DNA of 46,000 nucleotides from CABZJG01 sp965659715 (GCA_965659715.1 CBFHXE010000013.1:1-46000); one strand, 5' to 3'; counted from the first letter of the stretch, positions 16,544 through 25,661 are shown. Notes: generated by a model from the letters alone, not told the origin. Numbers and translations are program-made.

Positions 16544-16557
16544 AGCCCGATAAATTC

Positions 16558-16587
16558 AAAAAGCGGCGCTCGATAGCGCCGCTTTTT
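16558..16587. terminator. Bidirectional terminator between tauC and parC
   Basis: A perfect 13-base inverted repeat AAAAAGCGGCGCT (16558-16570) and AGCGCCGCTTTTT (16575-16587) surrounds the loop CGAT. It has A/T tracts on both sides, so it can stop transcription of tauABC and of convergent parC. It is the clearest terminator in the window. Confidence 0.93.
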
Positions 16588-16609
16588 GCGCTTTGAACTT
16601 AATCTTATT

Positions 16610-18913
16610 CTAGGTGAATTTATTGTCACGCGGGAAACCGCGCGGCGCCATTTTACCCGCGCTTGCGCGCTTCGACGTCCATTCGGCCAGTTCGGTTTCG
16701 GTGCGGGTACGGCCGGCTGGGTCAAGCCAGCTAAGCCCTGCGGCCAAATCAAATGTTGCGACATCGCTCATGCCGCCGTCTTTGTATTTTTGCAGCCGAA
16801 CGCCTTTGCCGCGCCCCATTTCGGGCAGCTCAGAAAGCGCAAAGACCAGCATTTTGCGGTTTTGCCCCACAACAGCCACATGCTCACCTTGGATCGGGCT
16901 ACAGCTTTTGGCGCCTACATCGCCGCGTACGTTCAGCACCTGTTTGCCGCTGCGGGTCTGGGCCAAAACATCGTCTTCAGGCACAACAAACCCGTCCCCC
17001 GCGCTTGAAGCGACAAGCAGCTTGCGTCCGGGTTTGTGGATAAAGATATCTATAATCTCGGCCTCATTGGGCAAATCCACCATCAACCTTAGTGGCTCGC
17101 CCATGCCGCGCCCGCCGGGCAGGTTGGCCGCCGACAGAGTATAGAAACGCCCATTGCTGGCAAACACAAGCAGCCGGTCGGTGGTTTCGGCATGGAAAAT
17201 AAACCGCGGCCCGTCACCGTCTTTGAACTTGAGCTCGCGGCTTAGGTCGATATGTCCGGTCATCGCCCGGATCCAGCCCATCTGGCTGCAGACCACAGTG
17301 ATCGGTTCACGGTCGATCATCGCCTCGATCGGAACCTCTTCGATTTCGCCGGCCTCGGTAAAGATCGTCCGCCGTGCGCCGCCCGCATAGTCTTTTCCAA
17401 AGGTTTTCTTGGTGGCTTTCAGCTGCTCGGAAATTTTGTCCCATTGCAGGTCGGTGTGATCAAGTAGATCTTGCAACTCGGCCCGTTCGAGCATCAGCGC
17501 ATCGCGTTCGCGGATCAGCTCAAGCTCTTCGAGACGGCGCAGCGAGCGCAGCCGCAAATTTAAAATAGCTTCGGCCTGAAGCTCGCTTAATTCGCCTTCT
17601 TGCGTGATATCCGGCCCGATATAATCGCCCTCGTTCATGGCCCGTGGATGCGGCAAACTCCAGTCTTCGGCGATCAGTGCGGCTTTGGGGTCGTCATCAT
17701 AGCGGATAATATCTATGACCCGATCAAGATTAAGAAAAGCCACCAGAAAGCCTTCGAGCACCTCAAGCCGGTGATCAATCTTATCAATCCGGTGCTGACT
17801 GCGGCGTAGCAGTACCTCGCGGCGGTGATCAAGAAAGGCTTTAAGCACCTCTTTAAGGCTGCAGACCTTGGGCGTTAGGCCATCAATGAGCACGTTCATG
17901 TTGAGCGAAAAGCGCACCTCAAGGTCCGAATTTCGAAACAGCATGCCCATCAGCACCTCGGGATCCACATTTTTCGAGCGGGGCTCAAAGATCAACCGGA
18001 TATCATCGGCGCTTTCGTCGCGCACATCCCCAAGGATCGGAATTTTCTTCAGCTGGATCACTTCGGCAATTTTCTCGATCAGCTTTGATTTTTGCACCTG
18101 ATAGGGAATTTCCGTGACGACAATCTGCCATTGACCACGGCCCAGGTCTTCGACGCTCCACTGGCAGCGTAAGCGGAACGATCCGCGCCCTGTGCGATAG
18201 GCACTTGCGATGGCCTCGGGGCTTTCCACAATCACCCCGCCGGTGGGAAAGTCGGGTCCGGGGATGAAATTCAGCAGCGTGTCATCACGCGCTTCGGGGG
18301 TTTTGATTAAATGCAGACAGGCATCGCAGAGCTCAGCGATGTTATGCGGCGGGATATTTGTGGCCATGCCCACGGCAATCCCGCTTGATCCATTTGCCAG
18401 CAGATTGGGAAAGCTGGCCGGCAGAACCACGGGCTCGGTGAGCGTGCCATCATAATTGTCACGAAAATCGACGGCATTTTCGTTTAGACCTTCCAGCAGT
18501 GCCTCGGCCACGGCGGTCATCCGCGCCTCGGTGTAGCGGCTGGCGGCGGGGTTATCACCGTCGATATTGCCAAAATTGCCCTGCCCGTCGACCAGCGGGT
18601 AGCGGACATTAAAATCCTGCGCCAAGCGCGCCATGGCATCGTAGATTGCAGCGTCCCCATGCGGGTGATAATTGCCCATCACATCGCCGCTAATCTTGGC
18701 TGATTTGCGAAACCCGCCGCTGGCATTGAGCTTGAGCTCGCGCATGGCATAAAGGATGCGCCGGTGCACCGGCTTAAGCCCGTCACGGGCATCGGGCAGC
18801 GCGCGGTGCATAATTGTGGAAAGCGCATAGGTTAGATAGCGCTCGCCAATGGCCCGCCGCAGGGGTTCGGCCGAAATTCCGCTCATATTGGGGTCATCAA
18901 TCAAATCAGTCAT
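16610..18913 (-). CDS. parC: DNA topoisomerase IV subunit A
   Basis: 767 residues of the type IIA topoisomerase A family. The breakage-reunion domain contains the catalytic tyrosine at about residue 127 (AASRYTEARM). Positions 80-92 form the quinolone-determining region GNYHPHGDAAIYD. The C-terminal part has degenerate beta-pinwheel repeats but lacks a clear GyrA-box, favouring ParC over GyrA. ParC decatenates daughter chromosomes with ParE, whose gene is not in the window. The residue equivalent to E. coli Ser80 is alanine. It ends at the bidirectional terminator shared with tauC. Confidence 0.94.
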   Translation of the reverse strand: MTDLIDDPNMSGISAEPLRRAIGERYLTYALSTIMHRALPDARDGLKPVHRRILYAMRELKLNASGGFRKSAKISGDVMGNYHPHGDAAIYDAMARLAQDFNVRYPLVDGQGNFGNIDGDNPAASRYTEARMTAVAEALLEGLNENAVDFRDNYDGTLTEPVVLPASFPNLLANGSSGIAVGMATNIPPHNIAELCDACLHLIKTPEARDDTLLNFIPGPDFPTGGVIVESPEAIASAYRTGRGSFRLRCQWSVEDLGRGQWQIVVTEIPYQVQKSKLIEKIAEVIQLKKIPILGDVRDESADDIRLIFEPRSKNVDPEVLMGMLFRNSDLEVRFSLNMNVLIDGLTPKVCSLKEVLKAFLDHRREVLLRRSQHRIDKIDHRLEVLEGFLVAFLNLDRVIDIIRYDDDPKAALIAEDWSLPHPRAMNEGDYIGPDITQEGELSELQAEAILNLRLRSLRRLEELELIRERDALMLERAELQDLLDHTDLQWDKISEQLKATKKTFGKDYAGGARRTIFTEAGEIEEVPIEAMIDREPITVVCSQMGWIRAMTGHIDLSRELKFKDGDGPRFIFHAETTDRLLVFASNGRFYTLSAANLPGGRGMGEPLRLMVDLPNEAEIIDIFIHKPGRKLLVASSAGDGFVVPEDDVLAQTRSGKQVLNVRGDVGAKSCSPIQGEHVAVVGQNRKMLVFALSELPEMGRGKGVRLQKYKDGGMSDVATFDLAAGLSWLDPAGRTRTETELAEWTSKRASAGKMAPRGFPRDNKFT

Positions 18914-19053
18914 AGATGATGTGATACTCGTTGCAGCAAGACAGGTAAAGCGGCCAAGAGATTAATTTCACCTCTGGCGCTTGTGGCTGAGCAGTGCAGC
19001 GCCTAAACTGGCCTCTGGTTGAAGAAATGCCGGCTGGCGGATTGGAGTTTTGG

Positions 19054-19878
19054 ATGGCGCAAAAAACAATTTTGATCACCGGTTGCTCATCCGGTATCGG
19101 CTATGATGCAGCGCTGCGTTTGCGCGAAGAAGGATGGCGCGTATTTGCCAGTTGCCGCGCCCAAGACGACGTCGAGACATTAAAGGCGCAGGGGTTTGAA
19201 AGTCTGGTGCTTGATTATGCGGATGAGGCGAGTATTTCCGCTGCTGTGAACTTTGTGCTCAATGCGACTGATGGCCGGCTTGATGCCCTGTTTAACAATG
19301 GGGCCTTTGCCTGTCCCGGCTTAGTGGAAGATTTGCCGCGCGGCGCCCTGCGCGAAGTGTTTGAAACCAACTTGTTTGGATATCACGATCTGACGCGGCA
19401 AATCATTCCGGCTATGCGCGCGCAAGGGCATGGCCGGATTATAAATTGCTCATCGGTTCTGGGGTTTGTGCCCGCGTCGTGGCGCGGCGCTTATGTGGCC
19501 AGTAAATTCGCACTTGAAGGGCTGACCCAGACGCTGCGGCTTGAAATGCGCGACACGCCGATTGATGTGGTGCTCATCCAGCCGGGTCCGATCACCTCAA
19601 AAATCCGGCAAAACTCCATCCCGCATTTTGAAAAATGGATCGACTGGGAAGCGTCACCGCGCGCGGATCAGTACCGCAAACGGCTGATGAAGCGGCTATA
19701 TGAAAGCCGCGGACCCGACCGGTATGAATTGCCGGCCAAAGCCGTCAGCGATAAATTAATTCATGCGCTAGAGGCCAAGCGCCCAAAGCCGTGTTACTAT
19801 ATCACAGTGCCAACCTATGCCGCCGCGGTAATGCGACGAATTTTACCGATACGGATACAGGATAGGCTGCTAAGCTAG
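19054..19878 (+). CDS. Short-chain dehydrogenase/reductase
   Basis: 274 residues of the classical SDR family. The NAD(P)-binding TGCSSGIGYDAA is at the N-terminus, NNGAFACPG is the NNAG-type motif, the catalytic serine lies in INCSSVLGF and YVASKFALEG is the YxxxK motif. The start at 19054 has GGAG six bases upstream; an in-frame codon at 18994 lacks a ribosome site. It is divergent from parC with a 140-base gap. Substrate unknown. A retinol-dehydrogenase-like or steroid-type SDR would fit the length and the hydrophobic C-terminus, but nothing decides it. Confidence 0.88.
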   Translation: MAQKTILITGCSSGIGYDAALRLREEGWRVFASCRAQDDVETLKAQGFESLVLDYADEASISAAVNFVLNATDGRLDALFNNGAFACPGLVEDLPRGALREVFETNLFGYHDLTRQIIPAMRAQGHGRIINCSSVLGFVPASWRGAYVASKFALEGLTQTLRLEMRDTPIDVVLIQPGPITSKIRQNSIPHFEKWIDWEASPRADQYRKRLMKRLYESRGPDRYELPAKAVSDKLIHALEAKRPKPCYYITVPTYAAAVMRRILPIRIQDRLLS

Positions 19879-19973
19879 CAGCAGGGCAAATTTATGCCTT
19901 AAAATGCGAAATCCCTTCGCTTTTGCTTTGAAGCCGACTAGATACCAGATCAGGCTGGAAAGAAGGCATAAGA

Positions 19974-20180
19974 ATGATAGAAGATCCCCTATTTGTAATT
20001 GTCGTTGTGGCGCTTGGTGCGGTGGCAATTATCTTGATGATCGGCATTGGCGGTTTTGGACGCGGTGGCGAGTTTAATCGAAAATACGCCAATAAAATTA
20101 TGCGCCTGCGCATTGCAGCCCAGTTTGTTGCGGTCGTTTTGATTTTGCTTTTTGTATTTTTCACCCGGCAAGGGGCATAA
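19974..20180 (+). CDS. Twin-transmembrane small protein, HIG1-like
   Basis: 68 residues with two hydrophobic helices (about 6-27 and 48-63). A Gly-rich, basic linker (GGFGRGGEFNRKYANKIMRLR) joins them and matches the HIG1/hypoxia-induced-protein pattern. Mitochondrial HIG1 proteins modulate cytochrome c oxidase supercomplexes; the bacterial role is not established. It ends one base before the start of the adenosyltransferase gene, and this pair with etfBA behind is a common alphaproteobacterial arrangement. Likely cotranscribed. Confidence 0.82.
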   Translation: MIEDPLFVIVVVALGAVAIILMIGIGGFGRGGEFNRKYANKIMRLRIAAQFVAVVLILLFVFFTRQGA

Positions 20181-20181
20181 G

Positions 20182-20754
20182 ATGGTTGTTTTGAATAAAA
20201 TCTACACCAAAACCGGTGATGCTGGCGAAACCGCTCTGGGCAATGGGGTGCGCGTTGCCAAACATTCGCTGCGGGTGACAACCTATGGCACCTCGGATGA
20301 ATTGAACGCTACTGTCGGAATGGCTCGTTTGCAGGCATCGGGCGAGATGGACGAAATGCTGGCCCGTATTCAAAACGATCTTTTTGATCTCGGCGCTGAT
20401 CTGTGCCGGCCCGATATCGAGCGCGATGCCGAAGCAGAATATCCGCCGCTGCGCATGGTTGCTAGTCAAGTATCGCGCCTGGAAAGCGAGATTGATAAAA
20501 TGAATAGCGGGCTTGAGCCGCTGCGCAGTTTTATTTTACCGGGCGGCTCACCGTTGTCTGCCCATCTGCATGTGTGCCGCACCGTGGCGCGCCGCGCCGA
20601 GCGGCTGTGCGTTGAACTGGCGACGATGGAAACCATAAACCCTCAGGCCGTAAAGTATCTCAATCGGTTGAGTGACTGGTTTTTTGTGGCTGCACGGGTC
20701 GCTAACAACAACGGTACAGATGACGTTTTATGGGTGCCCGGTGATAATAGGTGA
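20182..20754 (+). CDS. PduO-type ATP:cob(I)alamin adenosyltransferase
   Basis: 190 residues. The N-terminal ATP-binding stretch IYTKTGDAGETALGNG, the TYGTSDELNATVG segment and the C-terminal RTVARRAERLCVEL are hallmarks of PduO/MMAB adenosyltransferases, which make adenosylcobalamin for B12-dependent mutases and reductases. The ATG at 20182 is one base after the preceding stop; an in-frame upstream ATG at 20152 would overlap that gene. No other cobalamin genes are present here. Confidence 0.93.
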   Translation: MVVLNKIYTKTGDAGETALGNGVRVAKHSLRVTTYGTSDELNATVGMARLQASGEMDEMLARIQNDLFDLGADLCRPDIERDAEAEYPPLRMVASQVSRLESEIDKMNSGLEPLRSFILPGGSPLSAHLHVCRTVARRAERLCVELATMETINPQAVKYLNRLSDWFFVAARVANNNGTDDVLWVPGDNR

Positions 20755-20902
20755 AAAAAAGCGGGTAATTTTCATCAAACGCGACGTCCTTTAGCGCTAC
20801 CGTGACGATTTTACACTGTTGTGAGGCCAAACAAGCAGATATCAATCACGCATTATTCGACTCATGGTCGCAGGTGCGGCGCAACAAAGGAGACTTACGC
20901 TC

Positions 20903-21661
20903 ATGAAGGTATTGGTGCCTGTCAAGCGCGTGATTGACTATAACGTGAAGGTTCGCGTGAAAGCGGACGGGTCCGGTGTTGATCTGGCAAATGTAAAAAT
21001 GTCGATGAACCCCTTTGACGAGATTGCTGTAGAAGAAGCGATCCGTTTGAAGGAGGCTGGCAAAGCCGATGAAGTGGTTGCTATTTCTGTGGGTGTTGAA
21101 AAGGCACAGGAAACACTACGGACTGCTCTGGCGATGGGGGCTGATCGCGCCATTTTAGTGGTTGCGGCCGATGATGTGCACACAGACATTGAACCTTTGA
21201 CGGCGGCCAAAATCCTCAAGGCAGTGGTTGACGAAGAACAGCCCGGTTTGGTGCTATGCGGAAAGCAGGCCATCGACAATGATATGAATGCCACTGGCCA
21301 GATGCTTGCCGGTCTGCTGGGATGGTCGCAAGCGACCTTTGCCTCAGAGCTTGAGGTGGACGGTGATAGCGCCGTGGTCACCCGCGAAGTCGACGGCGGG
21401 CTGCAAACAATCAAGGTCAAAATGCCGGCCATTGTGACCGTGGATCTGCGGTTGAACGAGCCGCGTTATGCATCGCTTCCAAACATCATGAAGGCCAAGA
21501 AAAAGCCGCTTGATCAGAAAACCGCCGCTGATTATGGCGTTGATCCGGCAGCGCGCTTGAGCATTGTAAAAACCACCGAACCTGAAAGCCGCGCAGCGGG
21601 CATCAAGGTGGGCTCAGTGGATGAGCTGGTTGAAAAACTCAAAGAAGCGGGGGCAGTCTAA
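20903..21661 (+). CDS. etfB: Electron transfer flavoprotein beta subunit
   Basis: 252 residues. The opening MKVLVPVKRVIDYNVKVRV and the nucleotide-binding region CGKQAIDNDMNATGQMLAGLL, followed by a late signature-like VKMPAIVTVDLRLNEPRY, identify the AMP-binding beta subunit. With EtfA it carries electrons from acyl-CoA and other dehydrogenases to ETF-quinone oxidoreductase. The ATG at 20903 is chosen by homology and by AAGGAG about ten bases upstream. It overlaps etfA by one base (TAATG), so synthesis is coupled. Confidence 0.96.
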   Translation: MKVLVPVKRVIDYNVKVRVKADGSGVDLANVKMSMNPFDEIAVEEAIRLKEAGKADEVVAISVGVEKAQETLRTALAMGADRAILVVAADDVHTDIEPLTAAKILKAVVDEEQPGLVLCGKQAIDNDMNATGQMLAGLLGWSQATFASELEVDGDSAVVTREVDGGLQTIKVKMPAIVTVDLRLNEPRYASLPNIMKAKKKPLDQKTAADYGVDPAARLSIVKTTEPESRAAGIKVGSVDELVEKLKEAGAV

Positions 21662-22590
21662 TGGCAGTTCTTCTTATTGCAGAAATCTCAGGCGCTGATC
21701 TGGCAGTTGATGCTACTGCCAAAGCAGTAACAGCAGCCAAACAGCTGGGCGATGTAACAGTGCTTTGCGCTGCTGCAGCATGCGGCGGTGCGGCAGAGAA
21801 CGCAGCCGGTCTTGAAGGCGTTAGCAAAGTTCTCTGCGCAGATGATGCGGCCTATGGCAATGGTCTTGCCGAACCTGTGGCTGATCTGATTGTTTCGCTG
21901 GCAGGCGATTATGAACATATCGTCGCCCCGGCTACCAATTCGGCAAAGAACATCCTGCCGCGTTTGGCAGCCCTGCTGGATGTGATGGTGATTACTGATA
22001 TCACAGCCGTCATTGACGGCAACACATTCGAGCGCCCGATCTATGCAGGCAATGCGTTGCAAACGGTGCAATCATCAGATGCTACGAAAGTTGTCTCAAT
22101 CCGGACCTCAAACTTTGACGCAGCAGGCGCAGGTGGCTCTGCAGCAATTGAAAACATTGCCGCCACAGGCAACCCCGGGCTTTCGGAATGGGTCGAAGAT
22201 AAGGTAGCGGCAAGCGACCGGCCTGAGTTGACTTCGGCAGGCGTTGTTGTGTCAGGCGGCCGCGGCGTTGGCAGCGAAGATGATTTTGCGCTGATAGAAA
22301 AGCTGGCCGATGCGCTGAACGCAGCTGTTGGTGCATCGCGGGCCGCTGTGGACAGCGGCTATGCTCCGAACGACTGGCAGGTTGGTCAAACCGGTAAAGT
22401 GGTGGCACCTGATCTTTATGTCGCGGTGGGCATATCTGGCGCTATTCAGCACCTCGCAGGTATGAAGGACAGCAAGATCATCGTGGCGATTAACAAAGAC
22501 GAAGAAGCACCGATTTTTCAGGTTGCCGACTTTGGATTGGTTGCCGATCTATTTGATGCCGTGCCTGAGCTGACGGAAAAACTGGCTTAA
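21661..22590 (+). CDS. etfA: Electron transfer flavoprotein alpha subunit
   Basis: 309 residues. The N-terminal domain resembles EtfB. The C-terminal FAD domain carries GRGVGSEDDF, GQTGKVVAPDLYVAVGISGAIQH and KDEEAPIFQVADFGLVADLF, the classic ETF-alpha signature. It binds FAD and shuttles electrons from beta-oxidation and amino-acid catabolism. The same cell also needs ETF for leucine degradation, for which hmgL and a hydratase lie 12 kb away. It is followed by a hairpin terminator. Confidence 0.97.
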   Translation: MAVLLIAEISGADLAVDATAKAVTAAKQLGDVTVLCAAAACGGAAENAAGLEGVSKVLCADDAAYGNGLAEPVADLIVSLAGDYEHIVAPATNSAKNILPRLAALLDVMVITDITAVIDGNTFERPIYAGNALQTVQSSDATKVVSIRTSNFDAAGAGGSAAIENIAATGNPGLSEWVEDKVAASDRPELTSAGVVVSGGRGVGSEDDFALIEKLADALNAAVGASRAAVDSGYAPNDWQVGQTGKVVAPDLYVAVGISGAIQHLAGMKDSKIIVAINKDEEAPIFQVADFGLVADLFDAVPELTEKLA

Positions 22591-22613
22591 AGTTTACCCA
22601 AAATGTTTATAAC

Positions 22614-22640
22614 AGCCCCCAGTGATGGGGGCTTTTTTTG
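22614..22640 (+). terminator. Intrinsic terminator after etfA
   Basis: AGCCCCC (22614-22620) pairs with GGGGGCT (22627-22633) around a six-base loop, followed by seven T. This ends etfBA transcription. The left side has no U-tract for the opposite strand, so convergent 22648-23433 is less well served. Confidence 0.88.
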
Positions 22641-22647
22641 TGCCACC

Positions 22648-23433
22648 CTATGCCACATGCACAAGGATATCGGTTGCCAGTCGCATGCTAATCTCGGCGT
22701 GGCAATCTTGATCGAGGGTATCAAAAAATTGATATTTTGAATAGGCTGTCGGTGTGGAACAGTGACGGTAGTTGCTGATGAACAGAACCTGTGAACTGAG
22801 CGATGAAATCTCTCGCTCGGTTACAAATAGTGGGTCGCTGTCGAATGAAAAAGAAGCCGGTTTATTCTGCATCCAAAGCAAAACAGTGGGCCTATTGATC
22901 ACTTTGAGCAAGCGTTTCATTTTATCACACCAGGTTTTCCTGAGTGTGACCCCAATCATTTGAAACCGTTCGCAATCCAACAAGTTGAGATGGTGCAGCA
23001 GGTGTTTTGTATAGTGGAATTCGGTAAAATCCACCTCTGGAAATATATCCATCAATGCTGGAAGGGCTTTGATAAAACGGTCGTTTCGGCGCGGATGAAC
23101 TTTGTAGTAAAGGTTTGACATATTATGTGCCCCCATGACTTGCAAAACGCAAAGCTCCGCCATTCGCGCAATGTCGATCACCGTGTCGTCTTTCAAATAC
23201 AAATCAGGGCCGGCATGGGTGACACCCAGATTGACCACAGTTTGACCGATCAACCGCTCGGTCAAAATTGGAAACGGTGCAGGTACCGATTGGCCGAATG
23301 TTTCGCTGCCCCCGAGGCAGACAATGTAAGGCTTGCAAAAAGATTTGCGTGGCCCGCGAAAGATATTTCGCGAGACGCCATATTGACAAAGCGTGTAGTC
23401 CAAAGCCCGAGGGTCGAGTTTTGTGTAGGTCAT
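22648..23433 (-). CDS. DUF6473-like protein with SGNH-type sequence blocks
   Basis: 261 residues, no signal peptide. The sequence resembles the uncharacterised DUF6473 proteins of Rhodobacterales. Within it I see a pattern like SGNH hydrolases: GGSETFG near residue 41 (block I serine), VVNLGVTHAGPD (block II), MGAHNMSN (block III asparagine) and a late Asp/His-rich LDQDCHAE near the block V position. The Asp-His spacing is not the classic DxxH, so catalytic activity is uncertain. It stands alone, convergent with etfA and divergent from the hydroxybutyryl-CoA dehydrogenase. Function unknown. Confidence 0.75.
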   Translation of the reverse strand: MTYTKLDPRALDYTLCQYGVSRNIFRGPRKSFCKPYIVCLGGSETFGQSVPAPFPILTERLIGQTVVNLGVTHAGPDLYLKDDTVIDIARMAELCVLQVMGAHNMSNLYYKVHPRRNDRFIKALPALMDIFPEVDFTEFHYTKHLLHHLNLLDCERFQMIGVTLRKTWCDKMKRLLKVINRPTVLLWMQNKPASFSFDSDPLFVTEREISSLSSQVLFISNYRHCSTPTAYSKYQFFDTLDQDCHAEISMRLATDILVHVA

Positions 23434-23584
23434 ATCTCACCACCATTTGATCCCAACTTCAAAATGCACTGATTCCCTTGCGAAAGTCCTAAATGGAAAA
23501 CTTGATTAGAGTTTTCACGACCTGCTCTTGCACCTTGGCTTCCCTGAGGCGTATTGTGCAGAAAAATCGGCAAGGGGCTTTGGC

Positions 23585-24460
23585 ATGGATGTAACTAAAA
23601 TCGGGGTGATTGGCGCAGGCCAAATGGGAAACGGCATCGCCCATGTAATGGCATTGGCCGGATATCAGGTGTGCTTGAACGATATAAGCAAAGATGTTCT
23701 GTCTCAGGCCCTGACGCGGATTGACAAAAACATGACGCGGCAAGTCAAAAGCGGAAAAATTGCTGACGCGGATAAAGCTGCGGCGCTCAGCCGGATAACT
23801 ACGACACTTTCAATTGCTGACATTGGGCAATCTGATTTGGTGATCGAAGCCGCAACCGAAGATGAGCCCACCAAACAAGTTATCTTTGATGCGCTGGTTC
23901 CGCATATTCAGGATCATACGATCCTAACCTCGAACACCTCGTCGATTTCAATCACGCGGCTTGCCAGCCGCACTGGACGGCCGGAAAAGTTCATGGGTTT
24001 TCATTTTATGAACCCGGTTCCAGTGATGCAGCTGGTCGAACTAATACGCGGTATCGCCACGGATAAAGAAACCTATGATACCTGCCGCACTGTGGTGGAA
24101 AACCTGGGCAAAACACCGGCCAGCGCAGAAGATTTTCCGGCCTTTATCGTCAACCGAATTTTAATGCCGATGATCAATGAAGCCGTCTATACGCTCTATG
24201 AGGGGGTTGGGTCGGTCGAGTCTATTGACCAGTCAATGAAACTGGGCGCCAATCATCCGATGGGGCCGCTAGAGCTGGCTGATTTTATCGGGCTTGATAC
24301 CTGCCTTGCCATCATGAATGTGCTGCATGACGGGTTGGCCGATACCAAATACCGGCCTTGTCCTTTGATGACAAAATACGTCGAAGCGGGATGGCTCGGG
24401 CGTAAAACAAAGCGCGGCTTTTATGACTATCGTGGTGATGTACCAGTGCCTACGCGCTAG
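23585..24460 (+). CDS. 3-hydroxybutyryl-CoA dehydrogenase
   Basis: 291 residues. The NAD-binding GVIGAGQMGNGIAHVMALAG is N-terminal. HFMNPVPVMQLVEL contains the catalytic histidine, NRILMPMINEA is typical, and GANHPMGPLELADFIGLD closes the 3HCDH C-terminal domain. It oxidises (S)-3-hydroxyacyl-CoA to the 3-oxoacyl form in butanoate or beta-oxidation metabolism; it is often called hbdA or paaH. The ATG at 23585 has AAGGGG eight bases upstream. The last 11 bases overlap the end of the convergent acyltransferase gene. Confidence 0.94.
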   Translation: MDVTKIGVIGAGQMGNGIAHVMALAGYQVCLNDISKDVLSQALTRIDKNMTRQVKSGKIADADKAAALSRITTTLSIADIGQSDLVIEAATEDEPTKQVIFDALVPHIQDHTILTSNTSSISITRLASRTGRPEKFMGFHFMNPVPVMQLVELIRGIATDKETYDTCRTVVENLGKTPASAEDFPAFIVNRILMPMINEAVYTLYEGVGSVESIDQSMKLGANHPMGPLELADFIGLDTCLAIMNVLHDGLADTKYRPCPLMTKYVEAGWLGRKTKRGFYDYRGDVPVPTR

Positions 24461-25352
24461 GCTTTGATCCCAGCTTTAGTGTTTCATCACGCAGCCAAGA
24501 TACAAAACCGCGCGGGTTATCGGCCCAGTCTTTGATTTCTGGGCGGTCGATCAACTGACCCACAACCGGGGTTTGGGGTTTGTTCAACGCTTTTACCACT
24601 TCAAAAAGCAGCAGGCTTTGCCGCAAGGTCGAGGAAATTTGATTGGCGACTTGATACCATCTTGAATTTCCCCCGGGAAAGAACACAGGAAGTACTTTGG
24701 CTTGTGAGCGAAGGATCATCTTGGCCGTGAACGGGTTCCATTGTTCTTCAACCACGGGGCCGAACGCGGTTTTCGAGGCTCCAACCACGCCGGACGGAAA
24801 TAAAATCACAACGCTGCCGCCTTTTAGGTGGTTCATCGCGTCTTTGCGCATCACAAGGTTTTTTTCCAGCGCGTCTTCTTCATGTGGAAAAGGAACCGGG
24901 ATCATAAATTGATCAATCTCGGTTATGCCCGTGAGCAAAGAGCGGGTGAGAATTTTATAGTCTGTTCTAACCCGCCCGACCAATTCGGCAAGAACCATAC
25001 CGTCGACCAGCCCATGGGGATGATTTGAGGTGATGATCAACGGGCCGTCTTTCGGAATTCGGTCAATTTGCTCTTGCGGGGTTTTCAACTCTATCCCCAT
25101 GACATCAAGCGCCTGTTTCCAAAAGGCTTGCCCATGCGGCACGCCCATGGTTTCAAAACGGCGAATTTTGCGCAGCAATCGAAGCTTTCCGGTCAAATGC
25201 TCGATTGTCTGGATGGTGACGCGTTGGGTTGGATTGGTAAAGGTAGATGCATATGACAGGCGGCGGCGATCATAGGGCGCTTCAGAAAGCGTTAATGGCG
25301 GCGGCGCTACCGACTGGCTGGCTGTAGATTTAAGGTGCATGTTATCGACCAC
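24450..25352 (-). CDS. PlsC-type lysophospholipid acyltransferase
   Basis: 300 residues of the glycerolipid acyltransferase superfamily. The catalytic region reads TSNHPHGLVDG, i.e. H-x5-D as in the NHP-x-G-LDG subgroup, and a later FPSGVVGA resembles the substrate-binding EGT/FPEG block. It likely acylates a lysolipid at the inner membrane, either lyso-PA or an ornithine-lipid precursor as OlsA does. It lies 21 bases after the HPr gene on the same strand, so it appears to be the last gene of the chvI-chvG-hprK-rapZ-EIIA-HPr operon. The link to that signalling chain is only positional. Confidence 0.85.
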   Translation of the reverse strand: MVDNMHLKSTASQSVAPPPLTLSEAPYDRRRLSYASTFTNPTQRVTIQTIEHLTGKLRLLRKIRRFETMGVPHGQAFWKQALDVMGIELKTPQEQIDRIPKDGPLIITSNHPHGLVDGMVLAELVGRVRTDYKILTRSLLTGITEIDQFMIPVPFPHEEDALEKNLVMRKDAMNHLKGGSVVILFPSGVVGASKTAFGPVVEEQWNPFTAKMILRSQAKVLPVFFPGGNSRWYQVANQISSTLRQSLLLFEVVKALNKPQTPVVGQLIDRPEIKDWADNPRGFVSWLRDETLKLGSKPSA

Positions 25353-25373
25353 TTAAGCCATCCCCTGTAACAC

Positions 25374-25652
25374 TTACTGTGCCTCACCAAAGCGATTTGC
25401 GATTAATTGGCCGATAGCGTCCGCAAGATCCATACTTTGCGCTCCTTGCGTCGTGACTTCGATCGAGCTGCCTTTCGATGCTGCGAGCATCAAAAGCCCC
25501 ATGATACTGTCGCCGCAGGCGCCTAGACCGTCTTTCATTACCTCGGCCGAAGCATCATAGGCTTCAACGGTTTCAACAAATTTTGCCGATGCGCGGGCAT
25601 GCAGACCTTTCTCATTCACAATCTCAAACACCCTAGTAACTTTAGCGCTCAT
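25374..25652 (-). CDS. HPr-like phosphocarrier protein
   Basis: 92 residues. The phosphorylatable histidine lies in GLHARASAKFVE (about residue 17), and the regulatory serine in GACGDSIMGLLMLAAS matches the HPr-Ser46 region targeted by HprK. In alphaproteobacteria this HPr belongs to a regulatory phosphotransferase chain lacking a sugar permease. It is nine bases after the EIIA gene. It would relay phosphate from EI-Ntr (not in window) to EIIA. Confidence 0.94.
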   Translation of the reverse strand: MSAKVTRVFEIVNEKGLHARASAKFVETVEAYDASAEVMKDGLGACGDSIMGLLMLAASKGSSIEVTTQGAQSMDLADAIGQLIANRFGEAQ

Positions 25653-25661
25653 TTCAACCCC

